A DNA stretch of 37,688 nt from JAIRNF01 sp031550925. GTDB taxonomy: Bacteria > Bacteroidota > Bacteroidia > Bacteroidales > UBA932. This document shows, piece after piece, positions 33,595 through 37,688 of this stretch. The notes under the pieces were generated by a model. That model was given only the letters and a program-made list of their open reading frames with translations. It was not told the DNA's origin and ran no database searches. The stretch spans positions 1-37,688 of the forward strand of contig JAVBOE010000103.1 of the NCBI GenBank assembly GCA_031550925.1, read 5' to 3'. A program made the translations under genes and the position numbers. Each line of letters begins with the position of its first letter. Position 1 is the stretch's first letter.

Positions 33595-34971
33595 CTATTT
33601 TGCAAAATATCTCTTGATCTCTTTCTTTACTTTTGGAGCAAGTATAAACATCGTAAACATAGTACAGAAAGCCATTAGCGCATATGATATGTCCACGATT
33701 GATACTACGGTTGAAAGCGGAATAATAGCACCAACAACCAGCATTGCTAGAAAAAAGTAGTTATAGTAGGGCGCATTTTTTGCTCCGAATAAGAAGTTGG
33801 TACACTTGGTTCCGTAATAAGAGTATGAAAACATGGTAGAAAACGCAAAAATAACAACTATACCCATTAGCAAATAGTGCCCAATGCCCGGTATGGCAGA
33901 CTCAAATGATGCCATAGCTATTTCTATTCCTTTTACATCTGCCGCTTCAATCAAATGTGCAGGATTGCTGATTAGTATTGCTAGCGCTGTAAGCGTACAT
34001 ACTAGTCCCGAATCAATTGATGGAGCAATCATAGCAACAAGTCCTTCTCTTGCCGGTTCTGTATTTTTTGATGCTCCGTGCATCATTGCTGCCGTACCTA
34101 CTCCGGCCTCATTTACTAACGTGGCTCTTCGTGCCCCGATGATTATGGCTGTTCCGACCAACCCTCCTGCGCCAGCTTCAAAGCTAAAAGCACCTCTGAA
34201 AATAGAACCGAAAACTTCGGGAACAGCAGGTATATTGGTAGCTATAATGTAGGCTACTATCAGAAAGTAAAGCAACACCATACCCGGAACAATGCGGGTT
34301 GCAACTGCGCTAATTCGTTTTATTCCGCCCAAAACAACAACCGAAACCAAAAGACAAATTACAACACCAATAATCAACCGTAAAGTGAGTGTATTTTCTA
34401 TTCCGACAGGGGTAAGAAATACCGATGTTACCGCTTCGGTAAGCTGATTTGCCTGCCATAGACAAAGCGTACCTATTAATCCAAAAATAGAGAAAAATAC
34501 CGCCAAGGGTTTCCATTTTTTCCCCAACCCTTGGGTAATCATATACATGGGGCCTCCTTGTACGACACCGGCAGAATCTTTTCCTTTATACATAATAGCC
34601 AGCGTTCCTTCAAAAAACTTGGTTGCCATACCCACACATGCGCTAACCCACATCCAAAAAATGGCTCCGGGACCACCCATGCTTAATGCTACCGCAACTC
34701 CGCTAATGTTCCCCATACCTACGGTAGAAGCTATAGCTGTTGCCAACGCCTGAGCTGAGCTAATTTGCCCGGGCGCATCGTCATCCTTCTTTTTTAGAGA
34801 GCGTATAGCTCTGCCATAATATCGGAAAGGAATAAAGCCCGAGTATATCATAAAAAAGAGCCCGCCTCCAATTATTATAATAAAAAAAGGCATCCCAATG
34901 CTATCGTTAAAGGTCGCTAGCGCGTTACTAACTGCATCCCAAAAGTTTGATGATAAAAATGGTATTCCCAT
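33595..34971 (-). CDS. Alanine/glycine:cation symporter (AGCS/AlsT family)
   Basis: A full-length 458-residue inner-membrane symporter that imports alanine or glycine with sodium or protons. Signature segments: IIIIGGGLFFMIYSGFIPFR, ASTVGMGNISGVAVALSMGG, VVQGGPMYMITQGLGKKW, and the conserved GARRATLVNEAGVGTAAMMH. About 11 hydrophobic helices. Start ATG 34971. A near-ideal promoter lies at 35010-35039, giving a short leader of about 30 bases. The GATE-domain gene follows directly. Confidence 0.93.
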   Translation of the reverse strand: MGIPFLSSNFWDAVSNALATFNDSIGMPFFIIIIGGGLFFMIYSGFIPFRYYGRAIRSLKKKDDDAPGQISSAQALATAIASTVGMGNISGVAVALSMGGPGAIFWMWVSACVGMATKFFEGTLAIMYKGKDSAGVVQGGPMYMITQGLGKKWKPLAVFFSIFGLIGTLCLWQANQLTEAVTSVFLTPVGIENTLTLRLIIGVVICLLVSVVVLGGIKRISAVATRIVPGMVLLYFLIVAYIIATNIPAVPEVFGSIFRGAFSFEAGAGGLVGTAIIIGARRATLVNEAGVGTAAMMHGASKNTEPAREGLVAMIAPSIDSGLVCTLTALAILISNPAHLIEAADVKGIEIAMASFESAIPGIGHYLLMGIVVIFAFSTMFSYSYYGTKCTNFLFGAKNAPYYNYFFLAMLVVGAIIPLSTVVSIVDISYALMAFCTMFTMFILAPKVKKEIKRYFAK

Positions 34972-35009
34972 TGTTTTTAGTTATTAGGTTAGGTTTCGGT
35001 TATAAGCAA

Positions 35010-35039
35010 CAAATCTACAAAGAAGTAGTCAAGTTGCAA
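35010..35039 (-). promoter_or_regulatory. Near-ideal promoter for the AlsT operon
   Basis: On the minus strand TTG (35039-35037), exactly 19 bases, then TAGATTTG (35017-35010): full match to TTG-N19-TAnnTTTG. Confidence 0.7.
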
Positions 35040-35210
35040 GTACTAACCCAAAAGAATTTACTAAGAACCATGCTAAAGAGTATGATTTATATGTGCCTAT
35101 CAATAAAATTTCATCATTGTACCATAAGATGAAGCGGATGATAGCGGTTCTATCTGGTAAATTTTACATATAATTAACCTTGACTGGGTACACCGGATAG
35201 GTGCAATTCA

Positions 35211-35218
35211 TACTTTTG
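35211..35218 (+). promoter_or_regulatory. Putative -7 element for the DUF4833 gene
   Basis: TACTTTTG matches TAnnTTTG, 37 bases before ATG 35255. It rules against the upstream in-frame ATG at 35201. Confidence 0.5.
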
Positions 35219-35254
35219 TGTCTTTGCAGACCACACAAGAACAATATACCAGTA

Positions 35255-35776
35255 ATGACAAAAGTAGTAACCAAGCTAGCAATGCTAGCCTTTTTGCTAA
35301 CTCTTTCTTTCCAGCTACTAGCAGATTCGGAAGCAAACGAACATAGCGATTACAGACTCTTTTATGTTGAACGAAGCAAAAACAAAAATATTGTATGCTA
35401 CGATGTAAACCTCAATGGAGCCGGTTTAAATACTGCTGAGCCCATTAATGTGTACTGGATTAACCGCGAAGAACGAGTAGGCGCACGCGATGGGTTAAGC
35501 GCTATACAGAAAAGGTTGGCATTTGGTTATAAGGTAAAATCGAAGAATGGCACATCTGCTCAGATTGTCATTAATGCTTGTCCTGATAGAGCTTTACGAG
35601 TTGAAAAAGATGCAGACAGCTATAAATGCTTTACACAGATAGACCATCAAGATGCCGTTCTTAGCAAGATATACGTAAAAACAAAAGATAGCAACTCTTT
35701 GAGCGTAGAATATGTAGAGCTCTCGGGTATCAGCTTAGTCTCAGGAAAACTGATTAGCGAAAAGATTTACAACTAG
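35255..35776 (+). CDS. DUF4833 secreted protein
   Basis: A 173-residue exported protein. ATG 35255 (MTKVVTKLAMLAFLLTLSFQ) gives a signal peptide ending LLADS. The mature part matches the DUF4833 plan: RLFYVERSKNKNIVCYDVNL, EPINVYWINREERVGARDGL and SAIQKRLAFGYKVKS. It is beta-rich and single-domain, with no catalytic motif I can name. It stands alone between divergent AlsT and a repeat-rich gap. Function unknown. Confidence 0.82.
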   Translation: MTKVVTKLAMLAFLLTLSFQLLADSEANEHSDYRLFYVERSKNKNIVCYDVNLNGAGLNTAEPINVYWINREERVGARDGLSAIQKRLAFGYKVKSKNGTSAQIVINACPDRALRVEKDADSYKCFTQIDHQDAVLSKIYVKTKDSNSLSVEYVELSGISLVSGKLISEKIYN

Positions 35777-35820
35777 TCGTCAAGAAGCACGATACACGTA
35801 TCAAGTATCACGAAAAATAG

Positions 35821-35840
35821 GAACCACATAGAACACATAG
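35821..35840 (+). repeat. Half copy of the ACATAG palindrome
   Basis: GAACCACATAGAACACATAG is identical to the first 20 bases of the left arm at 430-449. The reverse-complement arm is missing. Nearby, GCATATCGCTATA and CGCTGTACATC resemble, in inverse order, sequence flanking the first copy (TACAGCGATATG at about 409-420). Confidence 0.7.
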
Positions 35841-35900
35841 TTTTTTCGCATATCGCTATACTCAATACGCTGTACATCTTTCTATTCTCACATTTGCATA

Positions 35901-36611
35901 TTACTTCTTCATCGCCTCTGCCTTCAACTCAGCAGGCATTTTTTCTATAGCATAGCGTAGCGATGTACGAGGCATTACCGCCTTGTTAGCCATAACATAG
36001 TCGAACACTTCTTTCTGATACGCTTCGCTTGCGGCTTTCAGCATCCAACCATAGCCTTTTTGTACTAAATCGTCTTTATCAAGCATCAACATGTCGGCTA
36101 TTTCGAATATATCTTTTAAGAACAACCCCTTTCTGGCAGGTATAATCAGTGTAACAGCAGCAGCGCGCTTTACCCAACGGTTATCGGAAGTTGACCACTT
36201 TTTTAACCTTGAAATAAGCTTGGGATATAGCTCTACAAGTGTTCCTACCGTGTGGTTACATAACGTATCGCACGATGCCCAGTTGCTTACATATTGGCTT
36301 ACCCATTTGTCGAATACATCTATATCGGCAGCCTCATACTGTTCGTGTATATAGTATGACCAGTTACAGGCAATATACGATTCTTCTGAATAACCGGATT
36401 TCCACAGCTCTTCGCACAATGCAAAAATCTCGCTTTTAGATTTGTCTTTTATTTCAGCATAATAGTCTTTGCTGATCTTATTCACTGTCGGGACCTTTAC
36501 GCCGTACAGCTTTACTTCCTCTTTAAAAAATCGCTCTCCTGTCTGTAGCGTTTTTTCGTCCACGTTATCTTTTAATGCTTGACGCACTTTAGTAATTATA
36601 TCATTCTTCAT
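35901..36611 (-). CDS. DNA alkylation repair protein (AlkD-like HEAT-repeat glycosylase)
   Basis: A 236-residue all-helical HEAT-repeat protein that in known relatives (AlkD) excises N3- and N7-alkylated bases without flipping them. Typical segments: EEVKLYGVKVPTVNKISKDY, LWKSGYSEESYIACNW, YVSNWASCDTLCNHTVG, DNRWVKRAAAVTLIIP, DLVQKGYGWMLKAASE and MPRTSLRYAIEKMP. Full length. ATG 36611, with a TATTTTTG element (minus strand, 36638-36645) about 27 bases upstream. Specific lesion preference cannot be told. Confidence 0.9.
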   Translation of the reverse strand: MKNDIITKVRQALKDNVDEKTLQTGERFFKEEVKLYGVKVPTVNKISKDYYAEIKDKSKSEIFALCEELWKSGYSEESYIACNWSYYIHEQYEAADIDVFDKWVSQYVSNWASCDTLCNHTVGTLVELYPKLISRLKKWSTSDNRWVKRAAAVTLIIPARKGLFLKDIFEIADMLMLDKDDLVQKGYGWMLKAASEAYQKEVFDYVMANKAVMPRTSLRYAIEKMPAELKAEAMKK

Positions 36612-36662
36612 AGATAGTTTTTATTAGCCGTTTTCCACAAAAATAAACGGAAAATTTGATAG

Positions 36663-36750
36663 TATAGGCTACAGGACTTAAAGACACAAAGACTTCAAGA
36701 TTTTTAAGAAAGTCTTTATGTCTTAAAATCCTTAAGTCTTATAGTCTATA
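36663..36750. repeat. GACTTAA-type full palindrome, copy 4
   Basis: An 88-base imperfect inverted repeat. The left arm starts TATAGGCTACAGGACTTAAA and the right arm ends in AAGTCTTATAGTCTATA. Units of AGACTTA/AGACACA recur about every 7-9 bases. The left arm aligns with copies at 8283 and 12781, so those are half elements. It lies between divergent genes (AlkD-like and DUF5362), behind both promoters. Confidence 0.8.
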
Positions 36751-36843
36751 CATTAGTAAATGTGCTCTAATTTTTAATATGAACCAGAACATTATTATGT
36801 TCTTAAATGTTATACAATTGTCCAATAACAAATAATCTAAACA

Positions 36844-37311
36844 ATGGAAACAGCTGAACATACAACAATAAACCTGTGTGGCGAGGAGCTTGACCCCGAA
36901 TCAAAACGTTTGCTGACGAAAACAGCAACATGGGCAAAGTTTTTAGCAATGGTAGGGTTTACTTTTTTAGGGCTATTTATAGTTGGCGTGCTATCTATTG
37001 CTATTGTAGCTGGCGTATCAGACAGCTATGCGGAAAGTATGTCGTATATGTATGACTATATGTCCGGAACAATTATCTGGATATACGTATGTACCTGCCT
37101 TATTGTCTCTTTTATATACTTCTTTCCGTTATACTACCTCTATAGGTTTTCTGTTAGGATGAAGCAGGCTATACCCGAAAACAACCAAGTTGCGTTAATA
37201 GATGCATTCCGTTTTTTAAGTAAACACTATGCGTTTATCGGTGTGCTGACACTAATTATGCTCTTTCTTCTAACCATTGCGCTTATTAATGTTTTTGTTG
37301 CTATGGTTTAA
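36844..37311 (+). CDS. DUF5362-type membrane protein
   Basis: A 155-residue inner-membrane protein with three to four hydrophobic helices (about 32-58, 78-105, 132-153). The N-terminal cytosolic part has LDPESKRLLTKTATWAKFLA and the middle a conserved FFPLYYLYRFSVRMKQAI, as in the DUF5362 family. No function known. Single gene with its own strong terminator at 37327-37369. Start ATG 36844. Confidence 0.82.
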   Translation: METAEHTTINLCGEELDPESKRLLTKTATWAKFLAMVGFTFLGLFIVGVLSIAIVAGVSDSYAESMSYMYDYMSGTIIWIYVCTCLIVSFIYFFPLYYLYRFSVRMKQAIPENNQVALIDAFRFLSKHYAFIGVLTLIMLFLLTIALINVFVAMV

Positions 37312-37326
37312 TCTAACTTATATGAT

Positions 37327-37369
37327 AAAAGCAGCGCAACCTAATGAGTATTAGGTTGCGCTGCTTTTT
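37327..37369 (+). terminator. Strong terminator after the DUF5362 gene
   Basis: A perfect 19-bp stem (AAAAGCAGCGCAACCTAAT with its complement) around GAGT, followed by a short T-run. Confidence 0.9.
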
Positions 37370-37530
37370 AATTACCTTTCATCGCTACTTTCTCTAAATT
37401 TACCAATCCCCTTATTTTTATTCATTTATTTTGGCACCGTTACCCGTTCTGCTTGGTTTTACCCCAAAAGATGAACTTCTTATTTTAAATGTGGCAGTGG
37501 TTTGCAGCCTGTTCGTCTTATTAAAAATGC

Positions 37531-37568
37531 AAAAGAGCCTCACAGATGTTGAATCTGTGAGGCTCTTT
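37531..37568 (-). terminator. Terminator of the right-edge gene
   Basis: A perfect 16-bp stem (AAAGAGCCTCACAGAT with its complement) around GTTGA. On the minus strand TTTTGCATTTTT follows. It lies 27 bases after the stop of the partial gene at 37596. The stretch 37370-37530 shows nothing else I can support. Confidence 0.85.
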
Positions 37569-37595
37569 CTTTTAAAGCAGTCTTTCTTTTTCGTA

Positions 37596-37688
37596 TTATA
37601 GTATCTCCGCACTATTCAATTCAACTTGCACGGTTCGCGTTCCCTGAACTATATTGTTATCCGACACCATTAGTGGTAGTAATATGCT
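37596..37688 (-). CDS. 3' end of an unidentified gene (runs off the right edge)
   Basis: The last 30 codons and TAA of a minus-strand gene. The visible C-terminus is LMVSDNNIVQGTRTVQVELN then SAEIL, beta-like, perhaps of a secreted or surface protein. The frame is open to the window edge and a strong terminator follows. Too little remains to name a family. Confidence 0.55.
   Translation of the reverse strand, partial: SILLPLMVSDNNIVQGTRTVQVELNSAEIL

Noticed and set aside
33884..34252. Plus-strand 122-codon frame
   Set aside because: Antisense to the highly conserved AlsT symporter gene; composition is a mirror of membrane-helix codons.
37418..37612. Minus-strand 64-codon frame near the right end
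   Set aside because: It crosses the strong terminator hairpin at 37531-37568 and the end of another gene; no protein-like features.
1..37688. tRNA, rRNA or tmRNA genes
   Set aside because: No gap shows a tRNA-like T-loop and acceptor arrangement or rRNA-like sequence by eye; a covariance-model scan would settle this.

Overview
The window looks like chromosomal DNA from a Bacteroidota member, probably Bacteroidales. Three things point there. The gene content is typical: a DUF5723/OmpA fusion, a TonB-dependent receptor with a carboxypeptidase-regulatory N-terminus, and DUF4878, DUF4833 and DUF5362 proteins. Many genes have the phylum's -7 element TAnnTTTG, in two cases exactly 19 bp from an upstream TTG. 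Shine-Dalgarno sites are largely absent. No rRNA, tRNA or CRISPR array was seen.

Left part (1-9650): 5' end of efp (partial), an OmpA-family outer-membrane protein, a large secreted protein combining an HExxH peptidase-like domain, a propeller-like middle and a barrel-like C-terminus, a CorC/HlyC-type membrane protein, an L,D-transpeptidase, an SMR exporter of the Gdx/SugE type, a PhzF-family enzyme and an unrecognised small protein.

Metal block (9943-14737): a Cys/His-rich secreted protein, a TonB-dependent receptor and a secreted HMA protein look like a heavy-metal (probably copper) handling set. An SH3-like secreted protein and a radical SAM enzyme follow in the same direction.

Lipoprotein block (14742-19359, minus strand): trpS is followed by six paralogous DUF4878-type lipoproteins and a YiiX-like papain-fold lipoprotein. 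Terminators after paralogues 1, 3 and 5 (in transcription order) split the array. Leader/signal-peptide similarity and C-terminal similarity pair the copies differently, which suggests mosaic evolution.

Polysaccharide block (19516-32529): ddl, then a degenerate or frameshifted IS1-family element, then an eight-gene surface-glycan cluster: flippase, UDP-GlcNAc 2-epimerase, glycosyltransferase, Wzy-like polymerase, three more glycosyltransferases and an O-antigen-ligase-like protein. Seven consecutive genes overlap end to end. A WecA/MraY-like priming transferase faces the cluster from the other strand. The cluster is visibly more AT-rich than its flanks. The likely product is a ManNAc-containing glycan built on undecaprenyl phosphate, flipped, polymerised and transferred.

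Right part (32626-37688): a GATE-domain membrane protein in an operon with an AlsT-type alanine/glycine:cation symporter, a DUF4833 protein, an AlkD-like DNA glycosylase, a DUF5362 membrane protein and the 3' end of an unidentified gene.

Intergenic regions carry at least three families of palindromic repeats: one built on ACATAG units, one on GACTTAA/AGACT units, and one AATGTG/TTTGATAAT inverted repeat. These are the least explained structures in the window. I did not find one clear, wholly novel system. The best candidates are the mosaic lipoprotein array, the HExxH/propeller/barrel protein, the lipobox-bearing O-antigen ligase and the dispersed palindromes.
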